This document shows, piece by piece, positions 44,924 through 56,700 of a stretch of DNA of 64,000 nt. The stretch is from Spirogloea muscicola (lineage: Eukaryota > Streptophyta > Zygnematophyceae > Spirogloeales > Spirogloeaceae). The notes under the pieces are model-generated. The model did no database searches, was not told the origin of the DNA, and saw only the letters and a list, made by a program, of their open reading frames with translations. Where the stretch lies: assembly GCA_009602725.1 (NCBI GenBank), contig WELB01000137.1:222823-286822 (forward strand), given 5' to 3'. Numbering within the stretch: position 1 is the first letter of the stretch; each line of letters starts with the position of its first letter. Position numbers and translations under genes: made by a program.

Positions 44924-47900
44924 ATGAGGAGCACCAAGGTCGCCACCATGGGGAACGCGGCCGCTGACAAGCAGAGCCCACGAGCCAGGACGCTGCCGCC
45001 CTTCATCGCCAAGCCGATGAAGCGGGAGGCCGGTGCAAGCGCCGCAGCCACGGCCGCCGGCGCCAATGCCCTGGCCAAGCCACAGCGCGCTGCGGAAGTC
45101 GTGCATGGCGTCTTCGGCAAGATTGCGCTCATCCGGCGCGGCGACGAGGAGGATGAGGCGGCATTGGAGCTAGTGCGCCGAGAGCTCGACGCCAAATACC
45201 CGGCAGGTGCTGCGGCGGCAGCGGGCGGGGCGGAGAGCGACAGCACCAGCAGCGGCCGCCGTGGGCGCGACATGGACTCAGAGAGCGATGAAGGCGGCGC
45301 AGTCGTGGAGGCCGGGCCGCAGATGTGCTGGGAGTCGTTCCTGCCGCAGCGACACCTCAAGGTGCTACTTGTGGAGGACGATGACTCCACGCGGCATGTC
45401 GTCGGCGCACTCCTAAGGAACTGCAACTATGAAGGTGAGGGCTGCAGCCACCTTACCTTCAGCCAATTTAGTTTTTGCCTTTGCCTTTGACTGTGTAGCA
45501 ACTTTTCCACCGCTAACTCTTTGTGTGTATCTGTGTATCTGTGTATCTGGCACGCCTCTTGCCAAGGGGCCTGGCTGCCATTCACTGTATCACAGTTGTA
45601 GACAGACAGAGCTTAGGGACACATGGGAGTCTTGTAGACCTCACTGTGGACGTATTGCTAGGAGTCTGGCTTGTTGTTGGTAAGTAAAACACTGTGGCTC
45701 TGGGCTCCTACTGCTACTGTGGTCGTCCAGGGCTGACGCATGCAGGGTCACCTGCATTGCAGTGATCCCTGCGTCCAACGGGCAACAGGCGCTGGAGCTC
45801 CTGGAGGACCGGAATAATTGGTTCGACCTAGTCCTCACGGACGTCGTGATGCCCGGCCTGAGCGGCATCACTCTGCTAACCAAGATCATGCAGCTTGACA
45901 TATCTCGCCGTGTGCCCGTAATCAGTAAGCTGCACTTTCCCTCTGCGACTTACTTGCAACCTGCCACCACCAAAGTGTCATCACCCATCATTTGCATTTC
46001 CAGTCCTGTCCTAGCAAGACCTTATGAGAGGATCCTCTGGCTGCCCACTTGTGCAGTGATGTCATCGCTGGACTCCATCGACATGGTGCTCAAGTGTCTG
46101 CAGAAGGGCGCATCCGACTTCCTCGTGAAGCCCGTCCGCAAAAACGAGCTCAAGAACCTCTGGCAGCATGTGTGGCGCAAGTGCAACAGCGTGAGTGCTC
46201 CATTGCTGCTGCGCACATCTGCTGTTGCAAGCTTGCTGCGGAAAGATTTGTCCACAATGAAATCTGGCGCTGCTTGACTCGCTGCAAAGTTGCTGGGATG
46301 TCTATCTTGTGCACAGTCGAGCGGCAGTGGCAGCGGTAGCGGCACGTCTGGATTCATGGGCGAGGACATCCCGCAGGATCTACCAACCGGGGAGGCGACA
46401 GTCGGGGAGGACCTGCGCAAGGAGAGCCCACAGTCACACTCGCCGACACCGACGTCCTCACCGTCGCCCGACGAGAGGCCATCCACCTCGGGGGCAGGTC
46501 GCAACGAGGCCTGCATGGACAGGGATGAGGAGCGCGAGCAGGGCAATGAGGAGGATGACGATGTGGATGAGGATGGGGACGATGGTGCACAGGATGATGA
46601 TGGATCTGGTGGCTCAACGTCCATCCTCGTTGCAGATTTGATTGGTGCCATGGCCAACAAGCCCATTAAGCAGCAAGGCGGGGGCGGTGGCAACGGTGGT
46701 GCTGGTGGCGGTGGCAGCGGCGGAAGGGTCGATGGTGGCAGCGATGATGCCAAGTCTCCTCTGGGCAGCAACAGCAGCAAGGATGAGGCTGACCTCGACA
46801 GCCGCCGCGATGCTGAGGGCAACGAGGTGCTCGACCGCGGCGGCAGCAACAGCCCCAAGATGAAAAGCTCTGGTGATGAGGATGACGGCGAGCACCTGCC
46901 GCTGCTGGAGCTGACGCTGAAGCGGCCGCGGGAGTCTGAGGAAGAGCAGCAGCAGGAGGAGCGCCGCATCCTGCACCAGTCTGGTGGCTCTGCTTTCTCA
47001 AGGTCAGAAGCAGCACCCGTGAGCAGGCCATCTACATTCACATTGTCAACCTGATGAGTCTTTTTCCCCCCAATAGGTTGGCGCGATGTGGTGACGGTGG
47101 TCGTCCTTCTGAACCTGGCAGCACTTTTGTTACCTTGATGGTGCTGTGCAGGTACAGCACAAGCGGCGTGCTCACTCAGCAGCATTCGCCATATCCTCAC
47201 AATGGGGGTGACCATAACCAGGAGATCAGCAGCCCAAGGAGGTAGGGAAATCTCTCTTATCATCTTCAGCCTGCCATTTTGGAGAAAACTTGTGCAGCGT
47301 GTCACACTTTATATCACTTCTTCAATCAGCATCTGTTAACAGTCACTATACACCAGCAACTTAAGAAACGCAATACGGTCTTTTCACCAACACTGGAACA
47401 ACTAAACTTGGATGGTGACCTGACACCATGAGAATTTGCGTCTGCTCACAGAGAACCAGGGCCCATGTACGCGGGTCAGGCTCCTCTGGAGGATGAGGGC
47501 TCCGACGACCCTGGCAATGGAGGATCTGGCCCGCTGCCTGTGGTGGCGCTGCCACCCGGCATGCACGCCTTCAAGGGCCATGTATCGCCCCCGTATGGCG
47601 TGCACCCACTCTACTACCAACGTGGCGTTGGTGGGCCACCGTCCATGTGGGCCCTGGATCAGGAACACTACGGCGGCGGCAGTGGCGGGGGCAACGGCGG
47701 CAGTGGCGGCGGCATCGGCGGCTCTTTTGAGGATTCTCCATATGGTGGCCCGCCGCCACCGCCACACTATCGCCACTACCAGCACGGCGGCCATGCTCAT
47801 GCGCAACGGCAGCACTACCACAACCATCATCACCACCACGGCGGTAGCCACCACCAGCACCATCACCGGCGGCCACCCTTGGACCCGTTCAGCGCTGCAA

Positions 47901-48556
47901 GGGCTACACAGCAGGAGGCGACTGGACCACTGGCAACGGCGGCCAGCTCCAATCTTGAGACAACTCTGGCCGACAATGGCAGCGGCGGCAGCCAGGGGTA
48001 CATTTGTAACGGCACTGGCAGCGGCAGTGGTGCCGGTGGCAGAGCTGGCAGCGGGAGTGGCGCTGGCACCAACCAGGTGGCACAGAATGGGAGCCACAGC
48101 GTCAGCCCAGTGGTTGGCAGGCTGGATGTGGAGAGCGGCGGGTGCAAAAGTGGCAGTCCGTGGGGTAATGGTCAAACTGTCACGGTCGGCGATCCTGGTG
48201 CTGGATTTGTTGGCCCAGCTCACAATCGGTTGGCCAGGCGTGAAGCTGCACTGAGTAAATTCCGGCAGAAGCGTACGGAGCGGTGCTTTGAGAAAAAGGT
48301 CAGCTTTCCATTCGTCGTTGTGATGGGATTGCCCTTGTTTTCTTGGTTTGATGGTCGGTGGTTGGTGGTACATGACTGTATGTACTGCATGTATACTATG
48401 AACAGCCATGTGACAGACAGCTGGCCTCATGCACGATTGCAGGTGCGCTACCAGAGCCGGAAGCGCCTGGCAGAGCAACGTCCGCGCGTGCGCGGTCAAT
48501 TTGTGCGGCAGAGCACCAGTGAGGCAGCAGTGCTGATACCAGAGCAGGCCAGATAA
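44924..48556 (+). CDS. PRR: PRR-type response regulator (receiver + CCT), circadian clock
   Basis: This is a plant clock transcriptional regulator. Seven exons in phase give 847 residues: 44924-45434, 45763-45924, 46057-46190, 46317-47002, 47152-47241, 47452-48298, 48443-48556. The receiver domain spans about 147-265: VLLVEDDD, DLVLTDVVMPG with Asp at 197, MMSS with Ser227 and FLVKPVRKN with Lys249. The spacing equals CheY D57/T87/K109. Land-plant PRRs usually have Glu at the phospho-acceptor site; this one keeps Asp. The middle holds ELTLKRPRESEE...SAFSRY, a PRR7/3-group motif, then Gly/Ser/His-rich low complexity. The CCT domain AALSKFRQKRTERCFEKK joins VRYQSRKRLAEQRPRVRG near the end. ATG 44924 is the first in frame; ATG 44948 has the better context (CCACCATGG). 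Confidence 0.95.
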
Positions 48557-49982
48557 TATGGGTGGCCCCTCCTCTGGGGCCTGTGCCTTTGATGACGCAA
48601 TTTCAGATTGCTCCAAGTTAAACACCACGCAAGGGTCCAAGCACCTGTGGTGAGGGCAGCCATGGGCAACTTGGACAACCGTGGTGTACCATCTCATTCT
48701 CCGTTTGCTGTAATTACTCCTTCCTGCTTCTCCGTGTTGCTGCAGTTTCATCAGCAGTGTCCTGAATTTTAAGCAGTAGCACACACTTATCCAACTCAGT
48801 GCCAGGCCAGCGATGTCTCGCCTGCACCTTTAGTGCAGAGTGGCATGTGTGCAGATAGCAATTTAGCAGAGTGATGGTGGCTCCTCAGGGGTATTCATCC
48901 TGCCCACACATTTGGGAAAGCTTGTCTCATTTTTAGTATCATATGCTATCAGTTATTTCTACAAGTTGGTGTGCGAAAATACTTGCCCTTTTTCAGTAAG
49001 TAGATGATGTGGTGGGTGGCTTATATCAGTAGACAAGGTCCCTTCAGTCCTTGTCAATCCTCAGCAACAAATTGGTGAGAATGTGGCATTGTGGTTGCTA
49101 GGAGTACCATTGGATAGACCCATTAGTCAAATTGCCTGTCATAACTGACAGCTGCAGGAGTGAGCAGCACATTTTGTATGCATCTTTGGACTGCTCGTCA
49201 TGCCACAATGGCTTCATTCCCAGCACTTAAAGAGAAAGCGCGTATAACAGATTTGCAGCTGGGTGGCTCATGTGGTGGCTTTCACGTGCGCCCCTGGACT
49301 GGCAATCCAGTTCTTTAGACTGGCCTCTAACAGCACGTCAGTATCAGTCTGTGGGCTGGCCGACTTCACTGGAAGTATCGTTTCTTTGCGTGAAGTCCAG
49401 GGCTGTGAAAAGCCAAGCGAAATTGCAAGAGCACCGCACGTTTCAGCCCTCAACATGGCCTCCTTGGAAAAAGAAACAGCGCTCTCAACATACATCCTTC
49501 AGTGCTTCAACGCTGGTCTCTTACAACCATCGCCCTCTCCTGGAACCGTTGTCTTTCCTTCTGCAGCCGTTGCCTGAGCTTGGAAGAGCTGCTCATTCCA
49601 GAAGAGGGCGAGGGCTGTGGAAAGCCAGCACACAGTGATGAGCAGCACCAAGGCCTCTTTTGGCGAAACGGTAACGGCGCCCGAGCGAAGCCCACTGGCC
49701 GTTAGCGGTACCCATACTGGCCAATGAAACGGTGCCCGTCAGGCGGCGTCACCTGCCGCGCACGCCACGCGGATGGGCCCGCAGCCCGACACGCAGGACC
49801 GGGGGGCCCGGTCGGCGGGCCAACGTGGCGCCTGCCGCGACGCGACGCAACCAGAACGGAGCGACCCCCCGGCTCCGCCGTTGCCGTTCCGTCAGGGGCC
49901 TTGCCCAGGAAGCGGTGTCCCCAAGCCCGCATTCCCGCACCTTCTCCTCGCGCCGCGTCGTCCGCCGCCGCTGCGAGCCGCC

Positions 49983-50019
<37 letters not shown>

Positions 50020-50031
50020 CCTCCGGAGACG
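48557..50031. other. Intergenic, PRR 3' flank and CKS1 upstream region
   Basis: TGTAA at about 48708 may mark the PRR 3' end. Degenerate family A hairpins lie at about 49300-49640 (cores near 49400-49417 and 49612-49629). 49640-50031 is GC-rich promoter-like DNA with a (CCG)n run next to the CKS1 exon. Confidence 0.5.
49655..49706 (+). promoter_or_regulatory. MSA-like (AACGG) and E2F-like motifs upstream of CKS1
   Basis: TTTTGGCGAAAC at 49658-49669 is a near match to plant E2F sites. AAACGGTAACGG follows at 49666-49677, and TGGCCGTTAGC at 49696-49706 is a near match in reverse to the mitosis-specific activator (MSA) consensus. The motifs are short, so this is suggestive only. Confidence 0.3.
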
Positions 50032-50084
50032 ATGCCGAGCATTCAGTACTCGGAGAAGTACTTTGACGACACGTACGAGTACCG
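50032..50084 (+). CDS. CKS1: CKS1 first exon (cyclin-dependent kinase regulatory subunit), orphan
   Basis: The exon encodes MPSIQYSEKYFDDTYEYR, the nearly invariant start of CKS1, and ends in a clean GTGAGG donor (phase 2). CKS1 binds CDKs and docks substrates in the cell cycle; the full protein is about 80-90 residues. The remaining exons (HVVLPPE..., GVQQSRGWVHYA...) were not found downstream. The next coding sequence belongs to the PYRP2 gene and is in the same orientation. An N at 50131, 47 bases after the donor, probably stands for missing sequence holding the rest of CKS1. A true exon-1 duplicate is the alternative. Confidence 0.75.
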
Positions 50085-50376
50085 GTGAGGCCCTCTGCCG
50101 CCGCCACTGCCGCCGCCGCCGCTGCCAGCTNCCGCCAGAGCCTTCCTCTCGCCCGAGCCGCCGCAGGTCGCCGTCGCCGGGCCCTCGCGCCTGGCGGCCG
50201 CTGGCGGCGGCGGCGCTAGGAGCCTCCTCCGGCATGGCGGCGCCACTCTGCTGGACCACCTAGGTCTGTGCCCCTCCGCCGCCGCCGCGCCCGCCGTCGC
50301 CGCCTTCGCCAACGAGCACGTCCACCTTTGGCCATGGCGATACGCGCCGTGGCCTGAGGGGAGGCCTGTCTTAGGC

Positions 50377-52507
50377 ATGGCACTGCCTCGCCGAATCTGT
50401 CGCTCACGGCAGCCTTGCGGGCCGCCAGGCACGGAGGCATTCGGGCTGGCGCCGTCGACCAGCGGGCGGCCGTCGGCGCGGGCGCAGGCGGCGGAGGCCG
50501 CTGAGGAGGCGGTCATGCCTGGCGGGCGGGACTATCGCACGCTCGACATCACGTCCTTCATCCAGGACTCCCCCATGCCTCGCCTGCCCCCCGCTCAGGT
50601 ACATCCCATCCACGCCATTAACAGTAATGGCTGATAATGGATATCAATTGTCCGCCGTCTTGGTCTCAAGGTGTTGCCTATGCTCGGTTAAGGGTCGTAC
50701 ATTGTAAGATGCTGCCTCGCAGTCTCTCCTGTTTATGGTGTTATTAGTGCTGTTATGATGGAGCACAGAGTCGCCTGCCAGTGCGAGGCTGCTGTCATGG
50801 CCGCCGTCCCGCTCGTCGTCCTGAGCCCCACCCATCTGCCTGTCTCTGACGTCCCCTGCCGCCGTCGCACGCGCAGCTGCCAAGGAAGAACCGGGCGGAC
50901 GACTCGTCGCTCAACAACCCCCTGCAGCGGCTCGAGCGCATGGGCTGCGGCTGGCTGGCGGTGGTCTTCGAGTGGGAGGGCGTGATGGTCGAGGAGGACA
51001 GCGAGATCGAGCGGCGCGCGTGGGCAGCGCTGGCCGAGGAGGAGGGCCGCCCGCAGGTACGGTGCTGCCGCTGCCACTGGGCGCTCATCGGGCCTGCTCC
51101 ATGCGCCATTGGCACTCACTGTCCCAGAAAAAATCTTAGGTCTGGCTTATTTGGAAGCACTGGCTGGCTATCGGTTGAGGTGTTATTAGAAGTTTTTTCC
51201 CATCAAGCTCATGAGTGCCGCAACAGCTACTCTAACCATTGCCTCCGCTTATTCTGCTTGCTTGGCTTGCGCTCGTGCTGGCAGCCGATGGCGTTCGTGC
51301 TGCGCAAGGCGGAGGGCATGAAGAACGAGCAGGCGATTCAGGAGGTGCTGTGCTGGTCGCGCAACTTCCTGGCAGTGCGCCGCCTCGCAGCCCGCAAGGA
51401 GGAGCTGTACGAGGCGATGCAGGGCGGCTGCTACCGCCTTCGCCCGGGCGCCAGGTCTGCTTCCTTGTCTCATTCAGAAGGCGTTGTAGTCAGCAGCTAT
51501 GTCGGCGCCAGTGTAATCAGCACGGAGCCGACTGCCAGGTTGCATCTGCTGAGGCCCATCCTAGGTTGCTAGCCTGGTCATCAACAATAAGTCTCAGCCT
51601 TAGCTTATCTTTGTTCTGGATGAGCAGCTAGCGCTTTGGATCTCTTGGATAAGCGCTGCCACTTGTCACTTTGACCAACTCTACTAGAACATTGCTAGAA
51701 TTCCTGCAAGCAGGTCCCTGCTTTGTAGCGCTGCTGAGCAAGTGTTTTCGGAGTCCATCAGGGACTTTGTGGAGACACTCCGGAAGTACAAGTTGCCGGT
51801 GGCCGTCGTCTCCACGCGCCCAAAGAAGTACCTAGAGCGCGCCATGGAGGCAGTCGGCATGGAGGGCTTCTTCAATGTCGTGGTCGCAGCAGAGGATGTG
51901 TACCGCGGGAAGCCAGACCCGGAAATGTTCCAGGTATTGGCTTTGTGATGCAAATATCATATGATATGTAATTGCCAACAGCAGGTACAGATAGTCTAAC
52001 TTGAACTGACATTGCATCGTCATGCCCTGGGGCTTGCAGTATGCTGCGGAGCTACTGCAATATATCCCAGAGCGCTGCATCGTTGTCGGCAACTCCAATT
52101 CGACTGTGGAAGCTGCCCATGACTCGCTCATGAAGGTCGCTACAGGCCGCCTGCATACCTACCCCCGCTGAGTTACTGAGTTGAATGCACTTGGTTGTGA
52201 GATGCCACGAAAAGCTTGGCAGATTGCAGCAGCCATGTACTAAGCTTGATTTCTGATTCTGGTATGCTATCTTCCCCCGCAGTGCATCTGCACGACTGGG
52301 AGGCATCCTGCCTATGAGCTGAGTGCAGCAGACTTAGTCATCCGGCGACTTGACGACCTCTCCATGGTGGATCTCAAGAACCTCGCCGACCTGGACTCAC
52401 CTGAGTTCCAGGCGCCCGAGCCTGAGCCTGAGCTGGAGATGGAGCCTGAGGAGCAGCAGCAGGTTGCACTCCCTGCGCTCAAGTTTCGGGATGATGACTG
52501 GCTATGA
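50377..52507 (+). CDS. PYRP2: HAD-family phosphatase, PYRP2 (At4g11570) type, plastid riboflavin pathway
   Basis: The Arabidopsis relative dephosphorylates the pyrimidine precursor of riboflavin in plastids. Six exons in phase: 50377-50598, 50877-51056, 51285-51454, 51729-51933, 52040-52135, 52283-52507 (365 residues from this ATG). The frame is open upstream to the N at 50131, so the transit peptide and start are uncertain. Family blocks are GCGWLAVVFEWEGVMVEED, FVLRKAEGMKNEQAIQEVLC, VAVVSTRPKKYLERAMEAVG, AEDVYRGKPDPEMF, VVGNSNSTVEAAHDSLMK and TTGRHPAYELSAADLVIRRL, in the Arabidopsis order. Motif I shows Glu-Trp-Glu (106-108) where active HADs have Asp-x-Asp, and motif IV has GNSN. The C-terminus is an EPEPE-rich acidic tail. 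Confidence 0.88.
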
Positions 52508-53710
52508 GCATGATTAGCTCATTTGCCTGTCAATACTGTACCTGTGCATGGGCAGCTACACTGCAGGCCGCTTGGCTTTAGGTTTGTATCTGCATGCGGT
52601 GGCAATGTTCCTTGCCAGGAGTAATTTGTTGATAAATAAGGCACAGTGTCTGTCTTGATTGTATTATTGTATAGGTGATTTCAGGACATTGTGTCAGAAT
52701 AATGTCTCTCTAGAAGGGCGTGAAAGCCTGCATTGTGTACATATATACAAACATTGCTACTCAGCCAAGTGCAAAGCTTGTGCCGATCCTACATGTGCCT
52801 CACTTCGTCCACTTTCGATCTTAGCTTCAGGTCTTCTCTTACACCTGGTGGTGAAGTGTGTACTAGGGCTATCTGCTGTGGTTGCAAAGCCTTTCCCACC
52901 TCTCGTAACCATTCTTTACTTTCGAGGCTGCTGTTGAGGTTATTAATTTAGTTAGTCTAGTATCAGTGACCCACACTGAACCTGTACACATCTGAGGCCC
53001 AAGAGGGTCAGCAGGCTCATGACTTTAGGGGCTACAGCCACCGCAGGCTGCTGCATGCTCAACATCAGGCTGTCAGGAGGATGAAACGTCCCGTCCACCT
53101 GACACCCACTACTTAAGTGGCACTTTGGAAATGTAGCAGCTGTACAAAAATGCAGTCCATGGACTGACAGATTGCAACAATGTCTACTTCAGCAAGCAGC
53201 TTTGATGTGCTCATCTCAAAATCGCGCTCCTCTAGAAACGACTTACAAGTACCTGGGATATGGCTTCATTATAATTATGAATGGCAGCAGGGAAACCTCA
53301 GAGAACCTCAGCACATTTCAATGTTCATATATATTACTGTGTTTACGGCTGCACAGCTTTCAGACAACTATCACGCTAGAGGACTTTTCTCAAGACTTTG
53401 CAAGTTATTGACAATATACACATTTCAACCTCTGATATGCTACCTGACCATGGATCTAGCCATTGATGGTCGACTTGGCTCTGTGAGGCACATTGACTCA
53501 CAGCCATGACACAACGTACTTATTTGAGAAAGTTGCGAGCTCACAGCAACATAATCACTACTGTGACAAGCGAGTGGGAATATTTCAAGCTAAGAGAGGA
53601 TTGAAGAAACAAGCAACACAGTATTTTCAAAGCACTGGCAAACAGCTATAACTATATTCTGTCTCTTGCATAAGTACTAAGTGTCCTTATATAAGTGCTA
53701 AGTTGGATAG
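52508..53710. other. Convergent 3' spacer (PYRP2 / At5g03900-like)
   Basis: This AT-richer spacer of about 1.2 kb has no recognisable coding segment and no family A or B copy. It probably holds both 3' UTRs. Confidence 0.5.
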
Positions 53711-56700
53711 TCATGTCCTTCCACTTTCTCTCAACCTCCTGTCAAAGTCGGCAGCATCAACATCTTGCTCTGACACCTCCTTCTCTGTGGAATATATGAT
53801 GCGGTCACTGCCAATCTCCAACCGCTCAGCCTTCTTACGAGCGTTGATCAGCTGAAGAAGTAGCCACACAACAACAGGACTTTAGAATCAAAGAAACACG
53901 CAAAGTGGTCTCTGAGCATCTCAGTGGCCTTCTGACCGTTTTGCCTTAAGCTTAGCCGGCAAGTGAAAGAGGGCATATCCTGCGCGGAACTAGGCTTGCA
54001 AGACATGCCCGTGCAACTTGCACCTTATCGGATATCTGTATATGATAAGTGCATACTTAGTGAGCAATGAGTTTGCGCTTGCAAGACTTGCCTTGCGTCG
54101 CAGCTCTGGCGTGGGCCGGCCTACAGACACAGCTCGCTGGACTCTGCTGTCATTCCTTGCCTTTATCTTCTCATTCTTCCTCTGCAAGAACAGCCATCGT
54201 ATAGCTGGGATGGCAAAGAAAGAGCCTGCATAGGCCTGCAAAAGCGTGTACCAATATAGAGGTGTGTGATGTCACAGACACGTTAAAGAGCTGTCTTGCG
54301 GCTGCAGCATTACAAAGTACCAAAGCAGCTGTGGACAATACCAACAGCAACCCTTGTATCTCAGATTGTCATGAGCAGGGAAGCATTGCATGACACATAC
54401 TCACAGCTGGGCATCACAGTGATTACCTGTAGGAATGGTAGAGACCTGGAGACAAAGCCTACCAATCCAGAGCCTATCTCCCGGGCCACCTGAGGATCTC
54501 TGCACTTGTTGATCCAGAGCAAGCTGTCAGTCACAAAGTCATGTGAAGAGCGTCATCTAACAAGGCGCCGGTTGACATTGTATGATATAAATTCATCATG
54601 ATAGGACAGGGTAAGAGAAGGGAGTGCACGGATGTGCAACCTACAGTAGGGAAGGTAGAACCGTGGTTATACATCATGGTTGCTCTTGGAGTCTGCAGAA
54701 TGTGCTCAAAATCTTGTGCACAAAGATCTTACTTTTCTACGTGAGATGCTGCACACCTTAGAAGGCCGCCAACAATGAGCACTCCTGCAAGGTTGACTGC
54801 ACCAAGCCCAATGGCCAAAGCCTGCTGAGATCCAGCAGCCTCACTGTAGAAAGGGCAGATCAAGGCATATCGAGGAGCATATCAGATCCTAAACGAAGCC
54901 TCGAACTCTAGGAGGTCTACTTGCTATAGTAGGTCTACAACTTCAATGCCAGCCACATTCATCATAAAGAAGGTACTCCCCTTCACCAGATTAGTGGCAA
55001 CACAGGACTCTTAATTATCCGGCTAGTACCAGTATGCTACCATCAATGACAGAGTGGATGATTGTCACCTGAACTTCCACTGCTTCTCTAAAAAGAAGGG
55101 CCGCTGATCCTCAAGCTCTTCGCTAGGCTCTTCGCCGGGTCTGCCTTGAAGCCTGCGTTTGAGAGCACCAAACCAGCCTCGATCCTTGGCAGTCCTCTGC
55201 AAGGAGGGGAAGCGGTACAGTATATGTCCCTGCAAAGTGCTCACACGGAGGTTTAGGGTCATCTGTAAGCAAGGACATTACTCTTGCGTAGGTATAGCAA
55301 TAATATTCCACTAAGGACCTTGACAATGTACGGCACAAATGTTGACTGTACCAAGATGGATATTTTAAGCACAGGCAAAGCTTGACCAAAGTAGCTACCT
55401 CTTCATCGACTTCAGGGTGGCCATCCAATCTTTGTAGTACAGGAAGCAAGTAGGACTCATCGTCCTGCCACCCCACAATTTTCCACACATTCAATAAAGA
55501 GCTGACTTGCAAAGTGACTGCAGTGCTCGTTTCTCGATTATAAGTAGCAATATTAAAGGACTTCGCATGCTTAACTCATGAAATAAAACCTCTTTCAACA
55601 TGGGTCAGATCTTCCTTAACAATATTCCTTGAGGAGCAGTGTCTTGCCTTAAGAGCAGCATAGCAAGAACCACATGACTTGTATTTCACGCACCGGTGCA
55701 TCAGGGTTAAGCTGAGGTGGATCCAGAAAAGGTGCTAATTCTTCGGCTGTCACCACACCACCCTGCTTTGTGATGTAGTCTCCAATCTGCAAATCAATGC
55801 AATCATGGCAGATGACATCAACTGCATAACCAAGCAGCTAAGAGCATATATATAGGCCACTATGCTACTGAAGAATCTAGACGTGTTCTATATCTAGCAC
55901 AGGCTTGCAGCAACTACCACACCTTTCTCCATCTCTGGGCCTCCATGCCCTGGTTGGGGTCACCATCTCCAAAAACAAAGGAGAACACCTGGTGACCATG
56001 CCGCCACATGCCAAAGCGTCAATGTAAGATGTGACACCTGCAAGCCATGGCAAGTGTCGTGCCACTATCAACAATGAAAAATAAGGCTGTGCCAATCAAT
56101 GCTGTACAGAAGCAACAGCAGGATGGATAAGCCAGAAAGCTTACAGCTTCAAAGAAGTTCAAGCCTTTCTTCTCCCGCAGCTTTGCTCTCATGTTGCGGT
56201 TGTAATTTGGATTCCAATACCTGAAGGAAAATGCAGAATCGATCGAAAAAGTTAAAGTAGTCTGCTGCTGGACGTGCAGCCAGGGACGATGCGGTAATAA
56301 TGCACCACATGATGAGGAGAAAGAAGAGTACAATCTCACCAGAACATGTCTAATGGGCTTATGTAAAAGCTAGGCCCATAAGAAACTCTTGGGCCTGCAT
56401 AATAGCCTCCTCCATACCCTCCACGCTGATTCCGGTTGTCTTGTTCGCTGCTGTAAGGGTCAATGCCATGTCAAACAATGTCAGGCGTGCTACTTAACGT
56501 GAACACATCAGCTAGTGCTGCAGAACCATCACATGCAAAGCCAACCGCCCACACAGTGCACTTGCTGCTGCTGCTGCAGAAGTGAATAATGGGAGTCAAC
56601 TGAAAGCCTGTGCTTACCTGCGTGCAGAGGACAGGAGTACGAAGATGGTTGTGTATACAAGAGCGATCGACGCCAGGAGAGTTGTCCCAAAGGAGACGCG

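Noticed and set aside
44159-45106. Long Arg-rich frames in the YJU2/PRR promoter region
   Set aside because: These are composition-driven open frames in CpG-rich DNA on both strands, with no conserved motif.
46022-47305. A 427-codon open frame on the minus strand
   Set aside because: It is antisense to PRR exons 3 and 4. The plus strand carries the conserved receiver and PRR motif with splice sites; the minus frame is Ser/Leu/Pro-rich low complexity with no conserved block.
47402-48784. A 460-codon open frame on the minus strand
   Set aside because: It is antisense to PRR exon 6 and the CCT exon. The complement of Gly/Ser/His repeats gives an Ala/Val/Pro-rich frame without homology.
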